Below, piece by piece: positions 36,085 to 49,714 of a DNA stretch of 64,000 nucleotides. The notes beneath the pieces are model-generated. The model worked only from the letters and a program-made list of their open reading frames with translations, was not told the origin of the DNA and ran no database searches. The first letter of the stretch is position 1, and the number at the start of each line of letters is the position of its first letter. The DNA is from Salticus scenicus (lineage: Eukaryota > Arthropoda > Arachnida > Araneae > Salticidae), in the NCBI GenBank assembly GCA_963930645.1, contig OZ005651.1, positions 330,789,527 to 330,853,526 on the forward strand, read 5' to 3'. The position numbers were made by a program, and so were the translations under genes.

Positions 36085-36223
36085 CAGGGATGGAACACGG
36101 GCGCAGAATTCATACCGGAATCTGTTTAAGGAATTTCTATAGCTATAATATCGTTGATTTAAGAGGTAGAAGATTTTCTTACATTCATAGTGGTATGAAT
36201 TCTGCGCCCGTGTTCCATCCCTG
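36085..36223. mobile_element. hAT-type MITE with perfect inverted ends
   Basis: A 139-bp element whose terminal 32 bp are perfect inverted repeats beginning CAGGGATGGAACACGG. TTTACT directly abuts both ends (36079-36084, 36224-36229). The CAGGG start fits hAT. The 6-bp duplication is shorter than the usual 8, perhaps because the outer bases changed. Confidence 0.85.
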
Positions 36224-36293
36224 TTTACTTAACGCAATATAAATGGAAATTGTTCAATGTGACATTTTAGTGCTCTGAGAATTTTCTTTCTTT

Positions 36294-36309
<16 letters not shown>

Positions 36310-36326
<17 letters not shown>

Positions 36327-37857
36327 CGTGATAAATGATTGTTAAGTTTTGGACTATATACAAGACTACACATATTTCATAAATTTTTCAATAGAAATAA
36401 ATCAATAAAAGTGCTTGTGAGATTTTTTTTTTTCTTTTTTCCGTAATAAAAATGAAATGTATATTTATAGCCTTGTTACTTTTTGAACAAAATAAAGAAC
36501 TACAAAAATGCAATCTACTGTACAGCTTTTCCTTGAAAATAAAAATATTTTCGAAAGTTTTCTTTTTTAATATATTTTTTCTAATAAATTAAAATATATG
36601 AATTTCATAAATTTGGATTTGCTTAAATTATGTTTTAGCACTATATATATATATAGATATATATATATTAAGGTCTCATTACAAAGTAAAATATATTTAT
36701 ATGTTAAACGATATAACGGGTTAATGCAGTTTCAAAAAGTTTATAAGTCTCCACAATGAGCATGATTTTTCTTTCTTTTTAAATCTGATTTGTTTTTGAA
36801 AAATTTTAATTTACTTCTGTAATTGAATATTTTTGTATTTCAATATTTTTGTATTTCAATGCGTGCAAGCATTTAATGTTCGCAATTCTTAGGCAATAAT
36901 TTACAAATAATATATATAACGTCCACCATTCTATTAAAAATTCTAACACAAAGCAATTAATAAGATAGTTTGATTTTTTAAAAGCCAGTTTCTAGATAAA
37001 TAAATGGATTTAAATTATCTATTAATTGTTCCTTTTAAACGAATTTTAACTCGATAAAGTGTTTTTAAAAATACAATCCTTCTTTTTCTTTTTTCTATTT
37101 ATTATTACTACTATTATTATTCATGCTATATGATGGCTAAGTAAGTTTTATAAGATTACATGTTTTTCATAAATTTTTCGATAGAAATAAATCTATAAAA
37201 ATGCTTGCAAGATTTTTTTATTTATTTATTTATTTTTTTTTAATTTTCCATAATAAAAATAAAATATATTTTTGTAGCCTTGTTCAAAAATGCAATCTAC
37301 AGTACAGTTTTTACTTGAAAATAAATTCATAAAGATTGTTTCGAAAGTTTTCATTTTTAATGTATATTTTCAAATAAATTAAAATATGAATTTAATGTAT
37401 TTGGATTTGTCTAATTTAGGTTTTAGTACTACATATATATTAAGGTCTCATTATACAAAGTAAAATGTATTTATATGTTAAAAGATATAACGAGTCAGTG
37501 CAGTTAGAAAATGTTTATGGTCTACGCAAACAGCAGGATTTTTGTTTCTTTTTAAAACTGATTTATTTGTGAGAAATTTTAATTCACTTAATATTTTTTT
37601 TATTTCAGTGCGTACATGTTACATGTATTAAAATTTTCACAATTCTTTCACAATAATTTACAAACAATAATTATATCGCCCAATATTCTATTAGAAATTG
37701 TAACACAAAGCAATTAATAAGACAGTTTATTTGATTTTTTTTTTTTTAAGCCAGTTTCTAGATAAATTAATGGATTGAAATTATCTATTAATTTTTCCCT
37801 TTAAACGAATTTTAACTGAATAAAGGTTTTAAAGAAAGCATATCAAAATGTTATGTA

Positions 37858-37860
<3 letters not shown>
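36310..37860. repeat. Diverged tandem duplication, about 0.77-0.79 kb unit
   Basis: Two units in direct orientation share landmarks: TTTCATAAATTTTTC at about 36377 and 37167, TTAAGGTCTCATTA at about 36669 and 37440, and AAACGAATTTTAACT at about 37038 and 37804. Each unit is AT-rich and non-coding. Internal indels change the period from about 790 to 765. Confidence 0.8.
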
Positions 37861-37869
<9 letters not shown>

Positions 37870-37888
<19 letters not shown>

Positions 37889-38369
37889 TTTTTTTTTGAT
37901 ACATTAATAAAATTAAAATTGTTCTGTATCTTAGGCAAATAAATAAACAAGGCAAAAAATCCTTTGAAGACTGTATCTTGCGGTAAACATTTTTTTTTTT
38001 TTAGTTGTAGTTTTAAATTATGTACAACCTCTTAGCGATTTCGCCAAAAATAGCGAATATCCCCAAAGTCAGGATCGCTCTTATACATAGTAAACCTAAA
38101 GCCGTGCAGTGTACACAAATATGGAGGACGTTACGCCCCAAACGAGAGACGAACAAGAAATACGGATGACGTAGGAGTAAATCACTTCCGGTTAAAGTTT
38201 CCTATATTCTGTAAAACTCTAGATCTATATACATATTACTTTTTCTATGATATATGCATCCCGGTAGCGGTGAGTAGTAGAAGAGAAGACCTACAGGGTG
38301 AAGAATGCTTTAAAGGATTCTCTAAGAAAATCTATCTTGACATATCTGCGTAATCATACAGGAGAACCT
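37870..38369. promoter_or_regulatory. Promoter-like sequence abutting the right large repeat
   Basis: After a poly-T tract, 38040-38300 is GC-richer and contains CACTTCCGGTTAAAG (ETS-like core) and GGATGACGTAGG (CRE-like). It ends exactly where the large repeat begins. No downstream exon can be recognised. It could be the 5' end of a gene interrupted by the repeat, or chance. Confidence 0.3.
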
Positions 38370-38659
38370 CCCACACAACACACTTCATCCCGATTAGGTT
38401 GATATTACGTAATCGCGATCAAATATTACGTCCCATTACGTTGAAATTTGCTATCTGCTTTGGTTGATTTTTGGTTGAAATGTCACAAGCAAAGTTGTAA
38501 CATGGCCCCAAATGAGACTTAGTTGGTACGTAATATCAACCAACTTGTTATGTAAGACATTCAGAGTTTGTCCAATTCATGTAAAATCAACCAAATTTGG
38601 ATGTAAATACAACATTGTGTTTTCAGCCATTTCATGTAATATCAACTAGATTTGGATGT

Positions 38660-39170
38660 AAAATATACATCCAGATCTCATCTAAATCATGTAAAATCAA
38701 CCAAAATTGAATATGGAATATACATCTAGATTTCATCCAGGTTTTATAGAAATTACGTAAAATCAACATAGCTGATGCATTTTTTTCTTCTTTCTTCCTC
38801 TTTTAAGAATTTTAATGCACTTATTTTAAACAGGGGAACCAAAAACATTGACCTTGTTTTTTATAATGCAGAGATTAATTTTAAACATAAATGTGATATT
38901 GATTTTCAATATCAGGATTTAAAAATATATGCTTAAAATCAGTACCTGTATATTTTTGTCTAAAATTAATATTTGCATAATAAAAAGCAAGGCGAATGCT
39001 TTTGGCTTCCCTGTTTAAAATAAGTGCATTAAAATGCTTGAAAGAGAAAGAAAAAAAAGAAAAATGCATCAGTTATGCTGATTTTATGTAACTTCTATAA
39101 AACTAGGATGAAATCTAAATGTATATTCCATATCCAATTTTGGTAGATTTTAATGGAATTCATTACCCAG
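38660..39170. repeat. Large imperfect palindrome (right copy)
   Basis: Inverse of the structure at 13480-13990, centred near 38908 at GATATTGATTTTCAATATC. Confidence 0.75.
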
Positions 39171-39849
39171 GCAGAAAATTTGGCAAGATAGCTTTTTTTT
39201 TTTTTTTTTTTTTTTTTTCAGATCACACCTGGAACTTTTTCAGATAAAACTTTGTATATCATCTTATTAGAATATGAGACATATTTTGCTCATTGTAAAA
39301 TACTGGTTTTTTTTTTTTTTTTTTGTACAGGCGACAATTATTATTTTTTCAAATTCCTTGAAAATTTCTAGTTGGTTTCATAAAATTCTGCACCAATTTT
39401 TACTTCCTCATACAAAGTATAAGGAATTATAGTAATCCCGATTTGCGAAATGGATTTTATGTTTCACATTGCTCGAAAACGAATGATCGCTGAATGTTGC
39501 CAATTTATATGTGTGACTGTCATGATGTCTAGTTGTACACCTGCAAGTGTCGTCTTAACACGAGCTCTCGTTTTAGCGATATAAGCGACTTTACACGATG
39601 TTTCGTGACGTCGTACGCATGTGTCTGTATGTCACATAACTCAAAAACGATTGGACGTAGAAAGTTGCGAATTGGTACATAGGTTTGTTATAACATCCAG
39701 TTGTGCACCTCCCTTTTTGGCCTTCGTATGATTTTCCGTTTTGGAGATATTTAAGAAAATTTGGTTCATAATGACCAAAACTACAAAGGTTTTGGCCATA
39801 ATGAATCAAAAAACTTTAACTCAAAAACTGTTTGGACAAATATTGCAAT

Positions 39850-40540
39850 CGAATTTTAACTGACTTCCTGACTAGCTAGACATTTGAAATTTTAGAAAAG
39901 CTCAGAACACGTTGACAATCCTTTTTTTAAATATTTTTAGCGAACTGTTTCGGATACCTGCTGCCTTCAGCAGCTTTTATTTGATTCAACAGAAAATTTA
40001 TTTAACCACCCGACTAGCTAGACATTTGAAACTTTCAGAATAGTTCAGAACATGGTGAAAATGCATTTTTTAAATACTTTTAGCCAATTGTTTCGGATCG
40101 GATCCCTGATGCCTTCAGCAGCGTTACCAGTATAAATCTTGCAAATGATTTTTAACTGACCTCCTGACTAGCTAAACATTTGAAACTTTCGGAAAAGCCC
40201 AGAACACATTCAAAATGCTTTCATTATTTTCAGCCAAATGTTTCGGATACCTGCTGCCTTTAGCAGTGTTTATATGATTCAAAAGAAAATTTATTTAACT
40301 AACTTTTCAACCAGCTAGACATTTTAAACTTTCAGAATAGTTCAGAACATGGTGAAAATGCATTTTTGTAATACTTTTAGAGAACTGTTTCAGGTCCCCG
40401 CTGCCTTCGGCAGCGTTACAAGTACAATTCTTGCAATCGATTTTTAACTGACTTCTTGACTAGTTAGGCATTTGAAACTTTCAGAAAAGCTCAGAACACG
40501 TTGACAATGCATTTTTTAAATATTTTTAGTCAACTGTCTT
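39850..40540. repeat. Tandem array, about 145-150 bp period (right copy)
   Basis: It corresponds to 12150-12870 in inverse orientation, with the same alternation of two unit types. Confidence 0.75.
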
Positions 40541-40769
40541 GGGTCTAATGATAATGCTTTTTAACAATATGAATATATTTCTAAATGTGTATAAGGAAGT
40601 CATATGGTGTCCACATCAGTTTTTTTTCTTTTGCAGAAGTACAAGATCAGTATTGGTGGAATAAAATCTGAAATTAATCTTGGAAACAGGAGATTGTATG
40701 CAAAGCCTAACAATCTATTTCTTGTTGACTTGTAATATCATGCACTTTTAAACTGGTATTCTAACAGGT

Positions 40770-41516
40770 AACTACTGGTAGACAACTTGATATTCTAAAT
40801 GCGTATCATATAGGGATTCTACAGTAAACTTTTCATTGAGATCAATCAGGTTTGTGTACAGGGACATCGGAGTAAATTCAAATACATTGTATATACATGT
40901 ATAGGAGGATATATCTGGTAAGTACAGTGTAACATCTATAGGCTGACTTAAAAAAACAAAATAACCCCCCTCCCTATTCATAAAAGCCTGTTTTGTGTAG
41001 ATTGTAGTATGAAAATCATTTATTTACAGACCAATTGAAGTATTTGGATGGGGCTATACTTGCAGGAATCGAAATTCCTTTTGTGTTGAATGTTTTTAAA
41101 ATATGACTAATTGTTTAATACAGAGTATTCTTAATACTGCCTATTGATTATAGACAATATACAGGGCTACACAGGATTAAGCAAAATGGTCTTTTCTATT
41201 GAATCTAATACAAGTGCTTTGTACATTTTATTATGTCACTGAATACTGCACAATTTTTCATACCCATACTGTAAATAAAGTATTTTTTGAAGTTCTGTTT
41301 TCAACTCTGTTTTTTATATTATATCAAGTTTTGAAGTGGCCTGATTACGAGTGTCCAATTTTTAGCAGTTGATCTGTATGTGTATCTGCTATTAACATAA
41401 CTTAAAAATAAATAATTGCATTAAATTTAAATTTGGCATTTTGAATTTCGTATTAGGTTACCTGCAAAAACATTTATCAAGACTGGTTAAGTTAGAAGGC
41501 AAATTAATAACAGCTT

Positions 41517-41555
<39 letters not shown>

Positions 41556-42560
41556 GTTTGCCCCCTCACACAGACTTACACATCAAATAGAACTGTTTTT
41601 AAAATGATTTTAGAATGTTTTAAAAGTACATTGAATTTTATTATCTCATGCTACTGATCTCAAAATTTAATATGCAATCTATCATTAATAATACTGAAAT
41701 GCAGGGTAAGAGAAAGTCATGTGAGTGACACACAAGGTTATTTAAATTATGATAATAGATATACATACAGATTCATTAACCGCTAAAAATTGGATTTTCA
41801 TAATCAAGGCACCTGAGAATATATTATATAAGAACAAACAAAGTTGAAATTTAAAAAATACTTTTTTTATAGTATGATTATGAAAAACTAATTTTTCTTT
41901 CTGAACAGTGTTCGTCGACATAATAATGTGAATAGAAGCACTCCCATCAATTATATTTACAATTTTGTAATTCACATTTAGCTCAATTTTTGGTAGCTCT
42001 GTATATTGTCTATAAACAAAATGCAATATGAACAATATTATGTACTTAAATTTAGTCTCAATTGAAAAACACCTAACAAAAGGTGAATTATAATTCCAGC
42101 AATTTCCAAGTATAGCTCCAAATATTTTAGGTAGCCTGTAAACAAATGATGAATGATTTACATATCACAATCTACACAAAACATGTTTTTACACATTAAA
42201 AAAAATTGTTCATTCCATTTTGTTTAAGTCAGCTTATTGTTGTTACACTGTAGTTACTCGAAATTTTCCCAAAGACAATGTATTTTAATTATCTTGGATA
42301 CCTTTTCACAAACTACTTACTTGATCTCAAAGAAAAGTTTAGTGTAGCGTCCCTATACGATGCATATTTTGTGAGTTACAGTATGGACTTTCTGCTACTA
42401 TTTGTTACTGAGATATGCTGATAACAGACAAATACACAGATTAACTGCTAAAAACATTCGGATTTCGAAACATTTTCGGATTTATGGGACCTAAAAATGT
42501 GTAAATTTAACATAAACTCAATTTTCGATATTTGATTCAAAAACAATACTTTCTCTACTA
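40770..42560. repeat. Diverged long inverted repeat (right copy)
   Basis: Arms at about 40770-41415 and 41740-42560. The centre keeps an unfilled TTAA at 41685-41688 where the left copy has a MITE. It includes a poly-T run at 41520-41550. Confidence 0.7.
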
Positions 42561-43007
42561 CACATACGAATAAGAGAAAGTTATAAAATTTGCATTGTGT
42601 CAATAGATTACCATTCTTTGTTTTCTTTTTAGATGTAGGTATTACTTAATTTATTAACTGCTAATAGCTTCATATGATTTTAGACTTAGTTCAGCTGTTC
42701 TAGATCACAGATAAATTTTCTGCAAATCATTACAAAAAATTTTGTCTGTTGGGGAGTAAATTCTCCCCCCCCCCGATACTCAAATATAAATAGGATCCCT
42801 CCACTTTTAAATTCACAAAACTGATAATCAGCCTTATTTCCCACAAGGAATAGCAATACTACTTATACTTTCCAAACATACATTTGTAAGGAAAATATTG
42901 CAATTATGACAAATATTTTACTTTGAGATATCAGAGTTCATTTTTGCTATTTTTACGATGATATATTCATGTGTGCGCATATATATATATATGTGTGTGT
43001 GCATCAT

Positions 43008-43029
<22 letters not shown>

Positions 43030-43038
<9 letters not shown>

Positions 43039-43159
43039 TGTTTGCTGCCAGAAATTTTCTGTAATGACAGAAAATACGCAAAAGTTACAGAAAAATTACG
43101 TTTACAGAACGTATTTTTCTTCATTACGGAAAATTTCTGGCAGCAAACAGGACTTTTTT
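43030..43159. mobile_element. Short palindromic MITE (right copy)
   Basis: Same palindrome as 9474-9607, next to a longer A run (about 43010-43034). Confidence 0.65.
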
Positions 43160-43245
43160 CATAGTGTGTAAGTGAACACGAAAGCATCTGAATGCATTTA
43201 TTAACTGATCTGAATGTTTATATATATGCTATAGGTCACCGTAGC

Positions 43246-44767
43246 ACTTACAAGGGAAGTATGAATCAGTAAAATTGCTATTGAAACCAAACCAAGCTTA
43301 AATTAAAGAGCATGGTCGAAAACATTGGGTACAGTACAAATTTGCTGAAACAACCCCCATGCGGGCGAGATATAACCCCTAATAGTTTTAGTTATTTCTA
43401 TAAAAGCCGACAAAGCACAGGTTATAACAAGAACGAATGGTGCTGTGGTAGCGTACTTGACTTCTGATGCGAAGGTCCTCGGATCGAGTCCCCGCAATGG
43501 CGTTTTGTACTTTAATTTTTTATTTCAACTAAAATATTTGTGTTTTAAATTTTTAATTAAATTAAATCATTATTTTAAGAGAAAATATTAATTATATTAA
43601 AACTTTTTTTTTTCCTTTTCAGCGTGGGCAATTTAATAATCTTTTTAATTTTTAACCATTGTATTTATTTATTTATTTATTAAATTTAAAGAAATTAATA
43701 ATTTAACGGGAAATACTTTTATATTTCATTCAGATAAAATTTTGTTAATGATTACATTCCGATAAAATTTTGTTAATGATTATGTTTTATATAAATTTCT
43801 AATTACTACTTTTTAACGACATTAGTATCCAGAGTTATTGTCTGCTCTCAATTGTATTATTTATTCATGTTTTTTTTTGCACGAAAAATCCTGAATTAAC
43901 AACAGCTGTTGCTTAACTATTCGATGTTGCATTTAAGTTTTATTTCAAATGTTTCATTAAACAACTGTCAAATTTAGTGGTGTTGGAAGAACTGATAATA
44001 TTGAACACTACGACAAATTTTCTCAAAATGATTTTAAATTCATAATTAGTTTACGTCTCAAAAAATTCAAAATCTGGGTAAATATAGATTTTACAAATCT
44101 AGTAATCTCGACGAAAAGACAAATATTTAACAAAATGTTCGTGATGAACAATAATTGACAGTGAACAAAATTGTAATTCAAATAATTGTGATCAATCTTT
44201 TTGTATTTCTTTTTCTAATTGTAAAAAATACTTATGGTTTCATGATTTTTCTACTTTTAATCATAACTGTTATAAATTAGAAACTATATTCGTAGCTTTA
44301 AATATTATTTTATTTTTTATAAATAAAAAAATAAAAATATATATTTCATAAATTCGTGGTCAATACTTTATTAACTGGAATACTTAAATATATATATATA
44401 TATATATATCTTAATATAATTGATAATTCTCTTAAAATAATGATTTAATTTAATTAAAAATGTAAAAAAATAAATATTTTATTTTAAATAAAAAATTAAA
44501 ATACAAATCGCCCTCGCAGGGACTCGATCCCAGTACCTTCGCATCAGAAGTCAAGCATGCTACCACAGCACCATTCATTCTTATTACAATGCATGTTTTG
44601 TTGGCTTTCATAGAAATAACTAAAACTATTAGAGGGTCATATGTTGCCCCTCATGGAAGTTGTTGCAGCAAATTTCTAATATGCCCTATGTTTTCGACCA
44701 GGCTCTTTAATTGAAGCTTGGTTTGGTTTCAATAGCAATTTTACTGATTCATACTTCCCTTGTTAGT
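43246..44767. repeat. Inverted repeat with tRNA-like modules (right copy)
   Basis: Counterpart of 7865-9387. tRNA-like modules lie at about 43440-43505 (plus) and 44511-44577 (minus), each with a GATCGAGTCC core. Confidence 0.7.
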
Positions 44768-45180
44768 TAATTTACAGTGACACAATGAGAAATTCATTAA
44801 CATTATGAGCTACAGGCTCAAATTACTTTAAGTGAAATAATGTTAAAGAACACACTATATGAAGAATATTACTCAAACACTATTATAATTATCTCTTCTG
44901 ATCATTTAACAACTTCTCTTACTGTATTCATACAACCATTAATTACTTAATAGTACTCAGAAAGGCAAATAGTCACTCCAGATTTTTGAATATAAAATTA
45001 ATCTAGCATACATGGATAACCCACCAAGCTTTAACCTAACCCACATTAACATGGTTGAAGTTGAAATGAAGTACCCATATACTATCCTGAAACAGTACAA
45101 TAAGAAACGATTGTCATGAAATTTCCTTTTAATACCATATGAAAATCACATTTTTAAAAGTAAAATTTATTTCTATAAAT

Positions 45181-45550
45181 CTGTAGTGATAAGTATAAAG
45201 GATTTAAGTCCAAAAATGTCGATTTTGAGTTCAGTACATTGTCAGACTCAGAAAAAAATTCTCTATCGATTGGTATAAAGGATTTAAATCCATGTCATTT
45301 AGTCTTTGAGAAAATCCATAGGTAAAAAAAGATTCAAGTCAGAAATTTAGCATAAATCTTTATATAAAATATTTAATTCAATTTTTTCCGTTTATTAAAT
45401 GAAGGTTGACAATCACTGAATGGTATAAATCAACATAAACCCTTTTTACTAATCGATTCTTCTGATTAGTTTTTAGCTAACTTAACTTTATTTTTCGTCT
45501 CCTGAAAAATCAAGAATATGGACTTAAATCCTTTATACTTATCAGCACAG
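45181..45550. mobile_element. MITE with perfect AAAT duplication (right copy)
   Basis: Ends CTGTAGTGATAAG and, inverted, CTGTGCTGATAAG. AAAT lies at 45177-45180 and 45551-45554. Counterpart of 7075-7445. Confidence 0.8.
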
Positions 45551-46705
45551 AAATATTCTGTTTTCTTAACAACTAATGAATATTAATTATTATTCACCTA
45601 TTTCCCTGTAGAAAAATGCATCAATTCCACATTTTATTATTATTAAAAAACATGAAAAATTTATATTACAATTAAAGATAAAACCTAATGGCTTAATTCA
45701 GAGCTTATATGTAAATCATTCTTCCCAAATCTAGAAACTCCTGAGCGCATGTTTCATGTGATGTTGACTGTTGAAACTGATTTTTTTTCACTCTCCTTTT
45801 CTGATCCCAGTAAATCACACCACTTTCGGTCTATGCCCAGAACTCATTCATTATAGATGCAGCTACAAACCGGTTCTATGCATAGACTGAATGTGACACC
45901 ATCCACTGAGATCTGAAGTTTTTTGGAGAGCTTTCGCAACCCTCTTTTGGTATTCGATCTCCAGAACATAGAGCAAAAATCGGTTCAAATGGTGTATGTG
46001 AAAAGTTTTAAAGTGTAATAGCAGCATAATAAGTGTATTGCATATACAATTTTCAAATATTTTAAACACCACCTCCAGACTTTTCTTTTTAGCAGCATTT
46101 CATATCACCTTGCATCCACAAAGTTTGATCATATTTGATTACAGGCAGTTAAATTCCTGATGGCTTCACATTGTGATGCATAATGGTGGTTGTGATATAA
46201 AACTATAGAGGTAATCACTAATTCAAATGCCTGTAATTAATATGATCCAACATTTTTGGATGACAGGTTGTATGAATGAAATGCTGCTAAAAGGAAAAAG
46301 TGAAGAATCAAGTTTCTGTGAACGTCAAAATCAGAAACAACTCACGTAAAGAATGCCGAAAGCAAAAATGTTTATAAGATAAAGTTCATAAGATATTGTT
46401 AAAAATATTTGAAAATTGTTAAACAACTATATTGCTTATTGCTACATATTATGCAAGTTTAAAATTAAACTTTGTGCAATTATTAGATAAAATATAAAAA
46501 TATACGAAAAAAAAAAAAAAAAAAAATCATAAAGTACTTATAAAGCTTAAAAACATACATTCATTATTTTTTTATCAAAAGTGATTTGCTCAATTTTTTT
46601 TTTTTTTTTTACATATGCTTTTTATTGTGCATATGTATTTTCCATTTGATTACACAGATTAATTTTATTTGGGCTTCGTTCTATAGGCTGAATTTGTTTT
46701 AATTA

Positions 46706-46875
46706 CAGTCGAACTTCATTAATGTGAATCTCAAGGGGGATAAAAAATTTGTTCATGTTATCAGTAGTTCAGGCTATCAATAACTAATCTTCATATAACT
46801 AAACTAATCTTCTTTTGATAAGGGTTCTAGAAACAGTTCATGTTAAAAGTAATTCACGTTAATGAGGTTCGGCTG
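46706..46875. mobile_element. Tc1/mariner-pogo type MITE (right copy)
   Basis: Counterpart of 5765-5934, with TA on both sides and CAGTCGAAC/CAGCCGAAC inverted ends. Confidence 0.8.
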
Positions 46876-47439
46876 TACTATAAATTGTGGACTGTTTGGC
46901 AAAATACCATGAATGAAGAGTTCCAACCTACCTGTATTGGTTCGACATTAAATTACAGGTTAAATTTTAAAAAGATTTCCAAGAAGAAATAATATGTATT
47001 CATACATTTTTATTTAAAAAATTACATTAAATTGCTTTAACTGGTGTATTTACACAGTGACACTAATTGCACATTACTTTTTAAATTTAACATCTAATGT
47101 AAATTTTGTAAATCCATGGTTGCATGGCCCACTTGTGGTCTAATGTCGTGTAGTCCCCAGCAGACCTAAATGTTGACATAAATAATGTGGAAATGGCCTT
47201 GACTGAAGGTGAAAATAGTACTATTGCCAATTATAATCAAAATTTTTTACATTCTTCTGCTCCGATAACCCACACAGCACATAAGTCCAGATTTTGATGT
47301 AAATTCTTGGAATATTTCTACTTTTCCTGATGTGCATTTTTTTAATGATTAAAATATTGCAGAAAATAGTACGATTTCTGAAATTGATTTAACTTCTGAC
47401 TATGTATAAAATCGTAATTTGACAGATAATTTTCTCCAG

Positions 47440-48365
47440 CGAAACTGAAATTAGAAAGTTTGAAGCATTTTTACAACCATCAACTATTTCTTTTACTGTC
47501 AAAATTGAAAGATGAGCTGTCGAATGCGGAATGCTTCATGAACACTTGAACGTAACTGCTTTAGTGATTTACACAGATTCATAGACTCTTTAAAAACTTC
47601 ACGTCAAGCAATAACAAAACCTGTATTTCCTGGCATTGATTGTAATTTTGTTTAGCAGCAGGATGAGAAAAAATACTAAATTTGAAAATTTCATTTCCCA
47701 TCGAACTGAAATTGTTTGTTAGTATTGACGGCTTGCCTTTAGCAAAAAGCTCTAACAGCCAATTTTAGACCATTCTTTGTTTAATTTCTAATGCGGTGGA
47801 AATTTGTTTTTCCTGTAGGTTCATATTGTGGGAAAACTAAACCCAACGATGCAAATGTATTTCTATCAAGTTTTGGTGGTGAATTTAAAGAGTTAATAAA
47901 TAATAGTGTAACAGTTTCTGGTAAAAATTATATTGTGAAACTCATAGCCAGAATATGTGATGCATCGGCTCAAGCTTTTGTTTCTTATTTCAAAGGGTAT
48001 TATGGGTATTTCGGATGTGGCAAATGCATTCAGGAAGGAGAATTTATAAAAAATAGAGTCTGCTTTCCTGAATTAAATTCTCCTGTTCGAACAGGCATGT
48101 CTTTTAAAGGTCGTTTGCAAGATCATCACACTGGCACGTCAATTTTAGAAGACAATTTTGAAATGATCAGTCAAATAGATTTTTAATACATTCATCTTGT
48201 GTGCCTGGGAATGGTTTGAAAACATTTTAATTTGTGGATTAAAGGAGATTTTAAGAATCGTATTCCCCACAGCACCATAAATAGGATATCAGAATTATAC
48301 GTTGCCTTGCAATTTCTCTATATGTTGCCTTTTCTCTTTAACAGGCAAGTTTTTGCAGCACCTGC
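47440..48365 (+). pseudogene. Decayed transposase-domain protein remnant B (right copy, fuller)
   Basis: Coding traces in order: an N-terminal part near 47560-47640 with SLKTSRQAITKPVFPGIDC; then LFVSIDGLPLAKSSNSQF and a stop at 47766; then, after a frameshift near 47790, an open frame of 131 codons to 48186. That frame includes YCGKTKPNDANVF, ICDASAQAF, YFGCGKC and NRVCFPELNSPVRTG. Past its stop the protein pattern resumes (YIHLVCLGMV) to about 48365 with another stop. The order matches a transposase-domain family common in arthropod and cnidarian genomes as I recall it. I do not assign a superfamily. It lies divergent to remnant A. It is non-functional. Confidence 0.6.
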
Positions 48366-48774
48366 AGAGAGAAAAAAAAATATTATTTCATAAGAAAAAA
48401 AAAATAATAATAATTAAAAACTGACATTTATGTTTCCCCATAAACTGAAAAATTACATTCAATAACAATATGCAAGTTGTGGTATTTATAAGAAACTAAT
48501 TTTGTATGATTTGATTATTTAATTGAAACCGATCAATTTTCTCACCCTACAATCAGTAGTGGATATTTCGATAATTAAATAAATCTTCATAATCTAAAAA
48601 AGACAGTGTCTGGGTGTGATTCTGCAAGACAGCATAGCACTAAAATGGTAGTACAGACAGTTATGTGAATCAACACGAAGATGCTTCCTGAGATGTCCTA
48701 GTGCATTTCGAAGCCTGTTTTTCAATCTTTTAAAAATTAAAATATGATAATGAACTTTTACTCATCATTTTCTC

Positions 48775-49285
48775 TACTGTTTCTGAAATAAACCATTCCT
48801 TAAAAAATGCCACTCACTCTGCTTGATAAATAATTGATTCAACGCAGCATTTACTACAGAGTCACACTATGTGGGTAAAGGTCCATTCACAGAAATATTC
48901 ATTTTATGGTGGGCTGTTTCTTTACTAATATGTCGTCTGTTATTACTGTGATACTCGTATTTTGATGTTAATGACTCACACACTGATTCCACAGACATAA
49001 TAGCAGCTATAGTTACAGCCTGTGAAACTATTTTTATGTCTTTGAAAATTGCTGTTTTACTGGAGAGAATTTTTTTTTAATTATGCAGGAACTTTTTAAT
49101 CTTATAAAATCTTTGGAAAGCATAGGTTTTTATTAGTTCTTCACTTTTCTTCATAAATTTTCTATATTGAAATTTTAATACAGTTTCTGACACATTCTTA
49201 AACTCAAAAACTAATTTTTGACCAGAAATCACAAATTTATTTGTTACTGATGCAGCTCTAAATGGAATTTCTTTTAATTTTATTT
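48775..49285 (-). pseudogene. Decayed transposon protein remnant A (right copy)
   Basis: Minus-strand counterpart of 3517-4030, with the same frameshift region and stops. It carries a few further substitutions that also break the first open frame. It lies divergent to remnant B. Confidence 0.45.
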
Positions 49286-49378
49286 TTCTGGCTAAGAGTT
49301 AAAACTTGAATATCATGTAATAATATTCCAGAAATGAGATTTCGCTACATGTATATATATATATATATATTTTTAAGA

Positions 49379-49410
<32 letters not shown>

Positions 49411-49714
49411 GTCAAAACTGTCTGTAAACTTCGAAAATTTTCTGTGAATGGCATTCGTGTGTTCGTCTACATTCTCTGAGTCTGATTATAATTAAAAAAG
49501 TGTGATACAATTATTGATAAATGTTAATATACAAACTTTATGATGCTAAAATAAACAGCTCTTAAAGAATTAATTTTTTCCAATTATTTTTTATATTTTT
49601 ACTGTCAAATTGTAGATAAAAAAAACCTGCCAATTATTTCACATTTGACTGAATAGCAATCTAAACTCGACAGATCATAAATTTTCTTTTATAAGCTTTA
49701 TTTATAGACCTTCC

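Noticed and set aside
38370..38420. Helitron end
   Set aside because: No TC start or CTRR hairpin end is visible.
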